Shown: positions 1 through 8,307 of the stretch, in pieces
Layout: the number at the start of each line of letters is the position of its first letter
Position numbering within the stretch: the first letter of the stretch is position 1
Position numbers and translations under genes: made by a program
Assembly: GCF_051967575.1 (NCBI RefSeq)
Contig: NZ_JBQCJW010000032.1
Span: 1 to 42,748 of the forward strand
From: Solibacillus silvestris_B
GTDB taxonomy: Bacteria > Bacillota > Bacilli > Bacillales_A > Planococcaceae
Direction of reading: 5' to 3'
Length of the DNA stretch: 42,748 nucleotides
The notes under the pieces: model-generated
The model's input: only the letters and a program-made list of their open reading frames with translations
The model's database searches: none
Told to the model about the DNA's origin: nothing

Positions 1-76
1 TTCGTCTCGACCTCCGTGTATTTTACTTAATCATATCACGTTAGCTCGGTACGACATCTATCCTAACAGAGGGGGC
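1..76. repeat. Left copy of a 76-bp terminal inverted repeat
   Basis: The first 76 bases are the exact reverse complement of 42672-42747. Read outward from the window, both ends run into the same sequence, beginning GCCCCCTCTGTTAGG. On the left it replaces the last part of an ABC-F gene; on the right it follows a start codon. The length, about 76-77 bases, is what a de Bruijn assembly leaves when two contig ends enter the same repeat. The repeat could be the end of an insertion sequence or a library-derived sequence. I do not recognise it. Confidence 0.9.
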
Positions 77-1350
77 ATACGGCCTAAGAAACCACGTAGG
101 AACGATTCAGTTTCATCTTCCGGAGAATAAGGGCGTAACCATTCAACTAATGACTTTTCGTTACCGCCAAAGTATTGGTCATGATCCATTTCGAAGTAGC
201 TTTGAGATGTTGTGACACCCCATTTATACGTACCGGCATCTGCTTGTTTACGACCCATTAAAATATCCATAAATGCAGATTTTGCATTTGGTGAACCTAA
301 AAGGATAATTTTATCTTCTTTGTTCATTGAGAAACGGATGTCTTTGAATAATGTTTCGCCATCTTGTGAAGCTGTTAAGCCATCAACTGTTAATACGTCA
401 TTCCCGATTTCACGACCAGCTTGGAAGTTGATGAACGGGTACTTACGGCTTGAAGGACGGATGTCATCCAGCTCAATCTTATCAAGCATTTTTTTACGAG
501 ACGTTGCTTGAGAAGATTTCGATGCATTTGCAGAGAAACGTGCAACGAATTCTTTTAATTCTTTAATTTTCTCTTCTTTTTTCTTGTTTTGGTCTGCCAT
601 CATTTTTTGCGCTAATTGACTTGACTCATACCAGAAATCGTAGTTACCAACATAAAGCTGGATTTTACCGAAGTCTAAGTCAGCGATATGTGTACATACT
701 TTATTTAAGAAGTGACGGTCATGGGATACAACGATTACTGTGTTTTCAAAGTTAATTAAAAACTCTTCCAGCCATTTAATCGCTTTTAAGTCCAAGTGGT
801 TTGTAGGCTCATCCAGTAGTAATACGTCCGGCTTACCGAATAAAGCTTGCGCTAGTAAAACTTTTACTTTGTCAGAACCTTCTAAGTCAGCCATCATCAT
901 ATAATGCAAGTCATCGCCGATACCTAGACCGTTTAAAAGAGTGGCAGCATCAGATTCCGCTTCCCAACCGTTCATGTCAGCAAATTCGCCTTCTAGTTCA
1001 GCTGCGCGCATACCATCTTCGTCTGTCATTTCCGGTTTCATGTAGATTGCGTCTTTTTCTGCTTTTACTTCCCAAAGACGTTTATTACCCATTACAACCG
1101 TGTCTAATACGTTGAATTCATCGTATTCGAAGTGATTTTGCTTTAATACTGAAAGACGCTCATCTTTACCCATTGATACGTGGCCTTCCTGTGCCTCGAT
1201 ATCACCAGATAAGATTTTTAAGAATGTTGATTTACCAGCACCGTTTGCTCCAATAAGACCATAACAGTTACCTGGAGTGAATTTAATATTTACATCGTCA
1301 AATAATTTACGGTCACCATAACGTAGACCTACACCTGATACTTGAATCAT
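58..1350 (-). CDS. ykpA: ABC-F family ATPase, YkpA/YbiT type, C-terminus missing
   Basis: This is a soluble ABC-F protein with two ATP-binding domains and no membrane part, of the family that acts on ribosomes. The start ATG at 1350 has AAGGAGGT seven bases upstream; a longer frame from 1419 lacks this. Domain 1 is intact: Walker A GANGAGKST near residue 37, signature LEGSDKVKVLLAQAL, Walker B VLLLDEPTNHLDL. The linker contains the coiled, lysine-rich QNKKKEEKIKELKEF segment. In domain 2 the Walker A position is degenerate (GSPNAKSAF), as I recall for YkpA. The family sequence stops at FLRGFLGRM, where LFSGEE and the second signature and Walker B should follow. From base 76 downward the reading frame is in the terminal repeat and ends after five foreign residues. 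The cause is either a real insertion or a contig edge. Confidence 0.85.
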   Translation of the reverse strand: MIQVSGVGLRYGDRKLFDDVNIKFTPGNCYGLIGANGAGKSTFLKILSGDIEAQEGHVSMGKDERLSVLKQNHFEYDEFNVLDTVVMGNKRLWEVKAEKDAIYMKPEMTDEDGMRAAELEGEFADMNGWEAESDAATLLNGLGIGDDLHYMMMADLEGSDKVKVLLAQALFGKPDVLLLDEPTNHLDLKAIKWLEEFLINFENTVIVVSHDRHFLNKVCTHIADLDFGKIQLYVGNYDFWYESSQLAQKMMADQNKKKEEKIKELKEFVARFSANASKSSQATSRKKMLDKIELDDIRPSSRKYPFINFQAGREIGNDVLTVDGLTASQDGETLFKDIRFSMNKEDKIILLGSPNAKSAFMDILMGRKQADAGTYKWGVTTSQSYFEMDHDQYFGGNEKSLVEWLRPYSPEDETESFLRGFLGRMPPLLG

Positions 1351-1395
1351 GCAAGTACCTCCTTGAATTGTTTCTTTGTATTTTCGATTGCTTAA

Positions 1396-1437
1396 AAAAG
1401 AGAATTCTCTTTTGCACACAATGTTTCTATTATAGCA
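1396..1437 (-). promoter_or_regulatory. Extended -10 promoter and leader palindrome of ykpA
   Basis: On the minus strand TGC-TATAAT (1437-1429) is a good extended -10. It is followed in the leader by an 18-bp perfect palindrome, AAAAGAGAATTCTCTTTT (1396-1413), then two more T. The palindrome has no loop bases, so it would be a poor RNA hairpin but could bind a dimeric protein. No convincing -35 is seen. Confidence 0.45.
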
Positions 1438-1826
1438 TGTCTTCTTGCTAAATTAAATAACAGTGATTCGGAAAATACATGAAACCGCCTAGCGCAAAAC
1501 TCTTTTAGCTTTCAGACTTTCGAAATTATATTTTACCGTAGTTTCGGTTTGTCAACTTGGCTGACATTTATTGCGTATTGCGCTGGAGCAGGGGATGCCG
1601 TTATTACAGGCAAGGTCTGTTTTGACATTAATGCCGATCGTTCAACTAGCATGGCTTACTGTTTGCCTTAATGCTTCTGACTATTTTCGTAATGCAAAAA
1701 CAAAAGAAATGAGTATAATGGAAGAAGTGTCTGAAAAAATTCAGCCGCTTCTTTTTATTTATGCGATGCTTATCATATAAAATCGCATTCAGTTTACATA
1801 ATCTTATTATTGTAAAGGAGATTCCT
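1438..1826. other. Intergenic stretch without a recognised gene
   Basis: About 390 bases between the divergent ykpA and lipoprotein genes. A short frame at 1571-1780 has no ribosome binding site and no recognisable family, so it is not called. The only clear structure is the terminator-like hairpin at 1723-1756. Confidence 0.5.
1723..1756 (+). terminator. Terminator-like hairpin
   Basis: AGAAG-TGT-CTGAA, loop of A, TTCAG-CCG-CTTCT followed by five T. It has a bulged centre and a U-run on the plus strand. There is no identified plus-strand gene before it, so it may end an unseen small transcript. Confidence 0.5.
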
Positions 1827-2954
1827 ATGCGGAAATACTACTTACTATTTGTAATATTACTATTAGCGGCATGCTCGAATGAGCCGAACGACAGTAAATG
1901 GGTGGCACAAGCAATACCTTCCGAAAATAAAGAAGAGATGCCAATACTGGAAGGTAAAGTTTCGATTCATTCGACGGCAACAAGTACAATTGGTTATGTG
2001 ATTGAACAACGGGACCGGGAGAAATGGATTTTAGTAAACGCCGAACATATTGCAAATCATCCATATTCGCTCGTTCAAGATGAACTGCTCACATTAGGTG
2101 AAACATATGCGATAGATGTGGCCCATAATATAGCGGTTGTCCATATTCGAAACAGTTTGAACTATGAGATAGAGACAATTTCCACATTTAAAACGGTGCA
2201 TAATGGCAAGGAAATAATCGCTTCACAGCAAAATATCGAGGCACTTCTAAATGAAGCAATGACAGAAAAGATAGACTGGCAGAAACGTCTACAAAAAAAC
2301 AAGCAGCTTTTGCAGAATAGAGAAGTACAGCGAATCGATAATTTTACCACTTACTACGGCAAAAATACTTTTACATATAATATCGATGAATTGAAGGCGG
2401 CCGCAATGAACTTCGTCGAGCGGTTAAATGCATATATCCGCGACCAAAATGAAAAGGCGGTAACAGCTATTATTAGCTCTGATGATGTACTGCACGAACT
2501 CCAATATATGAAGAAGAGTATCGATGGATTTCAAATAAAGGAAGCAAGAAAAGAGGGAGTCTATTATTTTGTGAATGGGGTTGACGGAGAGAAGAAAGAC
2601 GTCCGGCTGACATTTATTAATGAGAAAGGCCAATTTAAAGTGATCGGAGCGAATTTTTTGTCGGCTGAACTTGTGCAGCAACAAAAAATTCCGCATATAC
2701 ACTTGACAGAAGAAACAACATTCAAATCAGTGCCGGCTCTGCAGATGTTTTTAAATGCACATATCCCCGCAATTAAACTAACAGCAGGCGAAATTATATG
2801 GCAACTTGAGCGAGAGGAACGGGGAATAGCTGTAAAAAACGGATCTGCACAATTTTCATGTGTTTCAATTGCTGTTACAGATAATCACCTCGTATTGAAC
2901 GGTTGCACGAAAACGAAAAATGAAAATTATATTATTGCTACATTCAAAAAATGA
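1827..2954 (+). CDS. Lipoprotein with possible degenerate trypsin-like domain and NTF2-like region
   Basis: A 375-residue lipoprotein precursor. ATG 1827 follows AAAGGAGA at good spacing; the frame extends upstream but without a site. Residues 1-16 form a lipoprotein signal, LLLAAC, with lipidated Cys16, so the protein sits on the outer face of the membrane. Residues about 45-110 contain WILVNAEHIAN and DVAHNIAVVHI, which resemble the His and Asp strands of HtrA-type proteases. I see no catalytic serine motif, so any such domain is probably inactive. Residues about 195-285 read like an NTF2-like fold of the kind found in TcaA-type surface proteins. Function unknown. It is followed by its own terminator. 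Confidence 0.8.
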   Translation: MRKYYLLFVILLLAACSNEPNDSKWVAQAIPSENKEEMPILEGKVSIHSTATSTIGYVIEQRDREKWILVNAEHIANHPYSLVQDELLTLGETYAIDVAHNIAVVHIRNSLNYEIETISTFKTVHNGKEIIASQQNIEALLNEAMTEKIDWQKRLQKNKQLLQNREVQRIDNFTTYYGKNTFTYNIDELKAAAMNFVERLNAYIRDQNEKAVTAIISSDDVLHELQYMKKSIDGFQIKEARKEGVYYFVNGVDGEKKDVRLTFINEKGQFKVIGANFLSAELVQQQKIPHIHLTEETTFKSVPALQMFLNAHIPAIKLTAGEIIWQLEREERGIAVKNGSAQFSCVSIAVTDNHLVLNGCTKTKNENYIIATFKK

Positions 2955-2986
2955 AAAAGAATTGTTGAAAGGCAATTCTTTTTTAT
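2955..2986 (+). terminator. Rho-independent terminator
   Basis: Stem AAAAGAATTG / CAATTCTTTT with an eight-base loop and a T-rich tail, directly after the lipoprotein stop codon. Confidence 0.85.
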
Positions 2987-3226
2987 TTCATTACATATTA
3001 TCCGACACTATATAAAGAAAATTTTAAATAATATAAAGCTACTAAGCAATTAGCAGACCAAAAAGAAATTTTCAACAAAAAGCTATGTTTTTCCAGTAAA
3101 ATACGATTTACTTAAAATAACGAAGCGTATTTCATATAACATAATAAGATTATGTAAACTAAACCATGTCGTTTTTTAATATGAGAATATGTATAATAGA
3201 ACTATAGATTTATTTATGGAGGCGCT

Positions 3227-4990
3227 ATGATACAACAAGCAATTACACATTTAAAAACTTATTTTGGCTATAATTCATTCAGAAAAGGGCAATCACAAAT
3301 TATCGAAAATGTATTGCAGCAAAAAGATACATTGGTCATTATGCCAACAGGCGGCGGGAAATCCCTTTGTTACCAGATTCCAGCACTTTGCCTCGATGGA
3401 ACGACTGTTGTCATATCACCACTAATATCACTTATGAAAGATCAGGTAGATATGCTTGTTTCCAGCGGCATACAAGCGGCTTTCATTAATAGTTCACTTA
3501 GTTATGATGAAGTGCAAAATGTGATGTATGGTGTGCGAAGCGGGAAGGTAAAGCTATTGTATATTGCACCGGAACGTTTGGATAATGAGCGTTTCTGTAT
3601 GGAACTTGCGCAAATACGTGTCCCGCTTCTCGCAATCGATGAAGCACATTGTATTTCACAATGGGGGCATGATTTTCGTCCGAGCTATCGTTCCATTCAA
3701 CAACTGCTTCACCTATGGGAAGTAAAACCGACTGTAATCGCATTGACAGCAACAGCAACCGAAGAAGTGAGCTCGGATATTCAACAGCTTTTATCGATTG
3801 AAGGGCAAAATATATTTGTCACAGGATTTGCGCGCGAAAATTTAACGTTTTCTGTCCTGCTAGGGGAAAATAAAGAGGCGTATATAAAAAAATATATAAA
3901 GGCAAATGCAAACGAGGCGGGGATTATATATGCAGCCACTCGTAAGTCAGTTGAATCCTTATACGAAATGCTAAATAAAGCAGGATTTGCAGTTGCAAAA
4001 TACCATGGCGGCATGTTTGAGGAAGACCGTACATATGAGCAGAATCGCTTTTTAAACGATGAAGTTCAAATTATGGTTGCAACAAACGCATTTGGAATGG
4101 GAATCAATAAAACGAATGTTCGCTATGTGCTGCATTATAATATGCCGCGGAATATGGAAAGCTATTATCAAGAAGCAGGGCGTGCAGGGCGCGACGGGTT
4201 AGAAAGTAAATGTATTTTACTTTACAGCTCTTCCGATGAACAAACACAGCGCTTTTTAATAGACCAGGCACAGGATCGTTCGCGTATCCCTCTTGAACTA
4301 TCAAAGCTCCATGCTATGATCGACTATTGCCATACTGAGCGATGCTTGCAAAGCTATATTATAGAATATTTCGGGGACCGGGTAGAAGAAAGGTGCGGCA
4401 AGTGCGCAAACTGCACGGACAATCGACCTCAACAAGATGTCACAACAGAAGCGCAAAAAGTATTATCCTGTATCGTCAGGATGGGGCAAAAATTCGGGAA
4501 GCAATTGACTGCATCTGTGCTGGCTGGATCACGCAGCAAAAAAGTGCTGGAATTCAATTTCCACAAACTCCCGACATATGGAATTTTGCGTATGATGAAT
4601 GCAAAGGAAATTGCGAATTTCATCGAATTTTTAATTTCAGAAAAGCTAATTGTCGTCAATAACGGGCAATTCCCGACGATTTCGATTTCCGATTTGGGCA
4701 AAGAAGTGCTTTTAGGCAAAAAAAAAGTGTACCGGAAAGAAGCACGCATTATTGAATCGACGGTAGAACCAAATGATCCGTTATTTGAAATCCTCCGTAA
4801 AATTCGGAAAGAGATTGCGGACCGTGAGAAAGTCCCGCCATTCGTAGTATTTTCCGATAAATCATTAAAGGAAATGTGCGTAAGAAAACCTAGAAATAGT
4901 ACACAATTTTTGGAAGTGAGCGGTGTCGGGGAAAATAAGCTTGAGAAGTACGGAAAAACTTTCATTGATGCCATTATTGCAAATTCATAA
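3227..4990 (+). CDS. recQ: ATP-dependent DNA helicase RecQ
   Basis: A 587-residue 3'-5' DNA helicase for recombination and stalled-fork repair. ATG 3227 lies six bases after GGAGGCG. Helicase motifs are complete: PTGGGKS (40-46), DEAH (138-141) followed by the RecQ aromatic loop CISQWGHDF, ALTATAT (motif III), ATNAFGMGINK (V), and EAGRAGRDG (VI). The zinc-binding part of the RQC region shows four cysteines (DYCHTERC and CGKCANC, about 360-395). A single HRDC domain closes the protein (about 515-587). The length matches the long Bacillales RecQ rather than the shorter RecS. It is a monocistronic gene between two terminators. Confidence 0.96.
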   Translation: MIQQAITHLKTYFGYNSFRKGQSQIIENVLQQKDTLVIMPTGGGKSLCYQIPALCLDGTTVVISPLISLMKDQVDMLVSSGIQAAFINSSLSYDEVQNVMYGVRSGKVKLLYIAPERLDNERFCMELAQIRVPLLAIDEAHCISQWGHDFRPSYRSIQQLLHLWEVKPTVIALTATATEEVSSDIQQLLSIEGQNIFVTGFARENLTFSVLLGENKEAYIKKYIKANANEAGIIYAATRKSVESLYEMLNKAGFAVAKYHGGMFEEDRTYEQNRFLNDEVQIMVATNAFGMGINKTNVRYVLHYNMPRNMESYYQEAGRAGRDGLESKCILLYSSSDEQTQRFLIDQAQDRSRIPLELSKLHAMIDYCHTERCLQSYIIEYFGDRVEERCGKCANCTDNRPQQDVTTEAQKVLSCIVRMGQKFGKQLTASVLAGSRSKKVLEFNFHKLPTYGILRMMNAKEIANFIEFLISEKLIVVNNGQFPTISISDLGKEVLLGKKKVYRKEARIIESTVEPNDPLFEILRKIRKEIADREKVPPFVVFSDKSLKEMCVRKPRNSTQFLEVSGVGENKLEKYGKTFIDAIIANS

Positions 4991-5135
4991 TATATCTTTA
5001 ACAAAGATTGAAATAAAAAATGTCATTCGCTAAACATTTTTTAAAGGCTATTAAACAATCCTATTTTTTTGTAAAGGAAATTTAACTTATTTTAATTGTT
5101 TTACTAGTAAATATTACTATTTCAAAAAATTATAT

Positions 5136-5169
5136 GTATGCTTTGCTTTATGCAGGGCATGCTTTTTTT
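5136..5169 (+). terminator. Terminator downstream of recQ
   Basis: An 11-bp stem GTATGCTTTGC / GCAGGGCATGC (three G-U pairs) with a five-base loop and seven T. It lies about 145 bases past the recQ stop. Confidence 0.75.
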
Positions 5170-5178
5170 AGTTTTCTG

Positions 5179-5239
5179 AAGTTTAAATTATTAAACTTTA
5201 AGTTAAGATATTGTAAAAAAGTTGTATTCATAGTTTAAT
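5179..5239 (+). promoter_or_regulatory. Palindromic operator and promoter of the HTH-TPR regulator
   Basis: A perfect inverted repeat, AAGTTTAA-N4-TTAAACTT (5179-5198), lies just before a promoter TTGTAA (5211-5216), 17 bases, TTTAAT (5234-5239). The dyad upstream of the -35 suggests a binding site for an activator or for the gene product itself. The next gene starts at 5273. Confidence 0.5.
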
Positions 5240-5272
5240 TAGAATATTCAGTTAAGAAGTGTAGGTGAAAAA

Positions 5273-6520
5273 TTGAGTATTTTAGGAGAGCGCATCAAAA
5301 AGCTGAGAAAAGAAAAGAAATTAACGCAAACCGAAGTAGTAGGAGCACGTTTAACGAAAGGCATGTTAAGTTTAATAGAAAATGGCAAAGCACAACCTTC
5401 GATGGAAAGTCTTCGTTTTATCGCAAAGCAACTCAATGTGGAAGTAAGCTATCTACTCGATGATGGGACACTCACAATGCTTCGAAATTTATATACTGAT
5501 ATCGAAGAAGATGTGGAACGCAGAAGGCTCATACGCGACCCAGACGAACTCCAATCACTGACAATTAAAATGATTGAAAAAATTGAACCGTATTTATCTG
5601 AAATCCAAGGAACGAACTATGAACAAATTCGCTTAAGAGAAGTGTATTTCTTGATGAACCGCACAATCAATAAAGCAAAGTCACTCGACGAATACTGGAA
5701 ATTCATCGATCAATATGAAGAAATTCATGCATATAGCCGGATGCTGCGCTGTTATTTTTATCTTTGCCAAGCAGCAATAGAACAACGCAATTATAATGAA
5801 ACATTAGCCATCTTAAAGCAAGGCGAAGAAAGGATCGCCCCTTATGAGCTAATGATCGATCCGATGGTAAGGCTCGATTTATTTTATAATTTAACGATTT
5901 CGTATTCGGCGGTCGATGATGTGAAAATGTCCGAACTTTATTTACAAAAAGCACTTGAAATGGCAAAAAAGAAGCAAATATTTTACCGGATGGACCGCTT
6001 TTATCATTTACTGTTTATTCAATCGATTGCGAATGAAGATTATGAAAAAAGTAAGGAATACATAGAAAAATTGATGCTTTTATCGGAATTTGCCGAAGAC
6101 CCTACGATTTCCATCCAATATTTATATAGTAAGCTTCACTATTTAAATAATGTGGAAAAGCAATATGAGCAAATTATTCCCGAGATCCAGTATTACAAAA
6201 TGAAACTGCACGGTTATTTGTTTTTATTTAAAAATCCGATATTTATCGGTGAGGAAATGTACGCGGAATTTAAATTAAAGCACTATACGAACGTCATTCA
6301 AATTGGTGCCTCTTTAACAATCCCAAGCTATTTGCACCATCCGATTGACTTAGCAAAATATTATCGCTTTTTTGCAGTGCGGGCGCTGGCTTATTATTAT
6401 GAAAATGATCAAGTCGCAGCAAAGCGCGATATTATTTTCGCGAAAAACGGGGTGGAGGATTTTCCGGAAACGATCTACAAAAAATTTATATACAAAGCAT
6501 TCAATGAAATATTTATGTAA
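5273..6520 (+). CDS. HTH-TPR transcriptional regulator, Rap/PlcR/Rgg-like architecture
   Basis: A 415-residue protein starting at TTG 5273 after a weak GGTGA site. Residues 4-63 are an XRE-type helix-turn-helix (GERIKKLRKEKKLTQ, then TKGMLSLIENGKAQPSM, then LRFIAKQLNV). Residues about 100-400 are rich in helical TPR-like pairs. This is the layout of peptide-responsive regulators such as PlcR and of other XRE-TPR proteins. No small secreted signalling-peptide ORF is seen next to it: the next gene is msrA on the other strand after a shared terminator. A dyad with a promoter lies just upstream, consistent with autoregulation. Target and ligand are unknown. Confidence 0.85.
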   Translation: MSILGERIKKLRKEKKLTQTEVVGARLTKGMLSLIENGKAQPSMESLRFIAKQLNVEVSYLLDDGTLTMLRNLYTDIEEDVERRRLIRDPDELQSLTIKMIEKIEPYLSEIQGTNYEQIRLREVYFLMNRTINKAKSLDEYWKFIDQYEEIHAYSRMLRCYFYLCQAAIEQRNYNETLAILKQGEERIAPYELMIDPMVRLDLFYNLTISYSAVDDVKMSELYLQKALEMAKKKQIFYRMDRFYHLLFIQSIANEDYEKSKEYIEKLMLLSEFAEDPTISIQYLYSKLHYLNNVEKQYEQIIPEIQYYKMKLHGYLFLFKNPIFIGEEMYAEFKLKHYTNVIQIGASLTIPSYLHHPIDLAKYYRFFAVRALAYYYENDQVAAKRDIIFAKNGVEDFPETIYKKFIYKAFNEIFM

Positions 6521-6523
6521 ATA

Positions 6524-6573
6524 AAAAGTCGTATTATTCGAATTAGCGAATAGTACGACCTTCTTTTTTTTTT
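6524..6573. terminator. Bidirectional terminator
   Basis: Stem GTCGTATTATTCG / CGAATAGTACGAC with one mismatch and a six-base loop. It has a long T-run on the plus side and an A-run before it that acts as the T-run for the minus strand. It serves the regulator and msrA, which converge here. Confidence 0.85.
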
Positions 6574-6576
6574 AGT

Positions 6577-7107
6577 TTAAGACTGTTCCTTTTCGTCCCA
6601 ATGCGCATGCAGAAATTCATCCCGTCCTGACTTGGCACGGTCTTCTTTATAGTGGTTTTCTTCTTTTTTGTAATAATCTTGATGATAGTCTTCAGCTGGC
6701 CAAAATGTAGTAGCTTGCTGAATTTCCGTTACGATCGGCTTTTTAAAACGGCCGCTTTCTGCTAATTTTTGCTTTGATTCCAATGCTGCCTTATGCTGAA
6801 CATCACCATGTGCAAAAATAACGGTTCTGTACGATTCACCACGATCATGGAACTGTCCGCCTGCATCAGTAGGATCAATTTGCATCCAATAAATTTCCAG
6901 TAGTTTCTCATAACTGAAAATGTCTGGATCGAATTCGATTTCAACGACTTCGACATGACCAGAATCTCCGCGCTTCACATCTTCATATGTAGGGTATTCC
7001 ACATGCCCGCCCATATAGCCACTTGTTACTTTCTCAATTCCTGCCCACTGATCAAACGGTTTGACCATACACCAAAAACATCCACCCGCAAATGTTGCCT
7101 TTTCCAT
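6577..7107 (-). CDS. msrA: Peptide-methionine (S)-S-oxide reductase
   Basis: A 176-residue cytoplasmic repair enzyme that reduces S-methionine sulfoxide in proteins using thioredoxin. The catalytic motif GCFWC gives Cys10 (nucleophile) and Cys13. The family segments SGYMGGHVEYPTYEDV, GHVEVVEIEFDP, QIDPTDAGGQFHDRG and YHQDYY follow in order. ATG 7107 has AAGGAGTG upstream on the minus strand. There is no fused or adjacent MsrB domain. Confidence 0.95.
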   Translation of the reverse strand: MEKATFAGGCFWCMVKPFDQWAGIEKVTSGYMGGHVEYPTYEDVKRGDSGHVEVVEIEFDPDIFSYEKLLEIYWMQIDPTDAGGQFHDRGESYRTVIFAHGDVQHKAALESKQKLAESGRFKKPIVTEIQQATTFWPAEDYHQDYYKKEENHYKEDRAKSGRDEFLHAHWDEKEQS

Positions 7108-7293
7108 TTTGCTACACTCCTTAGCTGCCTTTAAATATGAAGTATTCTATCATGTATATGAAAGACATTCAATGTTTACAATTGATTTGAACATGTTGAT
7201 AGAGAATTTTAAATGGTATACTAAAGGAAAATTCGCAACTAAAATTATTCAAAAACGTCTAAACTTCACGTAAATAGAAAGGAAGTTGTAGGA

Positions 7294-8232
7294 ATGGAAG
7301 AACACGTACGTCAAACCCGGTACAAAAAGAGGAGAATTCGAAAAGGTCGGCTAATTTTTATGTTGTTGCTTGTTATTATAGTTAGTTTAGTCGGCTACAG
7401 CTATGTACAATATAAAAGCGGTCTCGATTTAGCAAGCGAAACAAAAATTCCTGTAGAAAACTTTGAACCAGACGATGATCACCCGACGATTGAAAACTAT
7501 TTAATTTTAGGGGTCGATAGTAGAGGCGAAGAAAAGTCGCGTTCGGATACGATGATGCTTCTGTCGTGGAATCGTGACACGAACGATATGAAGCTCGTGT
7601 CATTCATGCGAGATATTTATGCGGAAATCCCTGGTTATCAATCATATAAATTAAATACTGCCTATTATTTAGGCGGGGTGCCATTGCTTCAAAAAACATT
7701 GAATAATATGTTCGATATTTCCATCCATCATTATGCGATGATTGATTTCAGAAGCTTTGAAACATTAATCGACATTTTGGCGCCAAATGGAATCGAAATG
7801 GATGTTGAAAAGGACATGGGCGGGGCGATCTATGTTGAACTGAAAAAAGGTGTCCATAAACTAAATGGAAAGGAATTGCTCGGTTATGCTCGTTTCCGTT
7901 CAGACGCGGAAGGGGATTTTGGACGGGTTGCACGCCAGCAAAAAGTAATCGAAGCTTTGAAGAACGAATTATTATCTCCGAAAAATGCGGCGAATATGCC
8001 AAAATTCATCGGTGCAACACAGGGATATATTACAACGGACTTATCAAGCAAAGACCAATTAGCTACTGTTTTAAAAGCTGTTGCAGGCGGGAGTATGAAT
8101 GTTGAGAAAATGACAATCCCTGCTGAAGGAACATACACGATCGGCAAGTATCAACATGCTGGTGAGGTATTGGAAATCGATACGGCGGAAAATTCACAAT
8201 TATTGCATGATTTTTTGAATTTAAACGAGTAA
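7294..8232 (+). CDS. LytR-CpsA-Psr (LCP) family cell-wall glycopolymer transferase
   Basis: A 312-residue membrane-anchored extracellular enzyme. LCP proteins move teichoic acid or other polymers from undecaprenyl phosphate to peptidoglycan. Residues 13-18 are basic (KKRRIRKGR) and 20-38 are one membrane helix, giving a cytoplasmic N-terminus. The LCP core has LILGVDSRG and SRSDTMML (phosphate-binding Arg/Asp), SFMRDIY, YKLNTAYYLGG, and YARFRSDAEGDFGRVARQQ near the end. ATG 7294 is preceded by AAGGAAG. Which TagTUV paralogue it is cannot be told from this window. Confidence 0.92.
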   Translation: MEEHVRQTRYKKRRIRKGRLIFMLLLVIIVSLVGYSYVQYKSGLDLASETKIPVENFEPDDDHPTIENYLILGVDSRGEEKSRSDTMMLLSWNRDTNDMKLVSFMRDIYAEIPGYQSYKLNTAYYLGGVPLLQKTLNNMFDISIHHYAMIDFRSFETLIDILAPNGIEMDVEKDMGGAIYVELKKGVHKLNGKELLGYARFRSDAEGDFGRVARQQKVIEALKNELLSPKNAANMPKFIGATQGYITTDLSSKDQLATVLKAVAGGSMNVEKMTIPAEGTYTIGKYQHAGEVLEIDTAENSQLLHDFLNLNE

Positions 8233-8307
8233 GCATTATATGTCTACCGCAAATTCATGCTAAAATAGAGCATATAGTAAATTTTGTCGATATGTTGGGG
8301 TGGTCTT

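Noticed and set aside
1571..1780. A 69-codon plus-strand frame before the lipoprotein gene
   Set aside because: It has no ribosome binding site, no recognisable family, and runs through the terminator-like hairpin.
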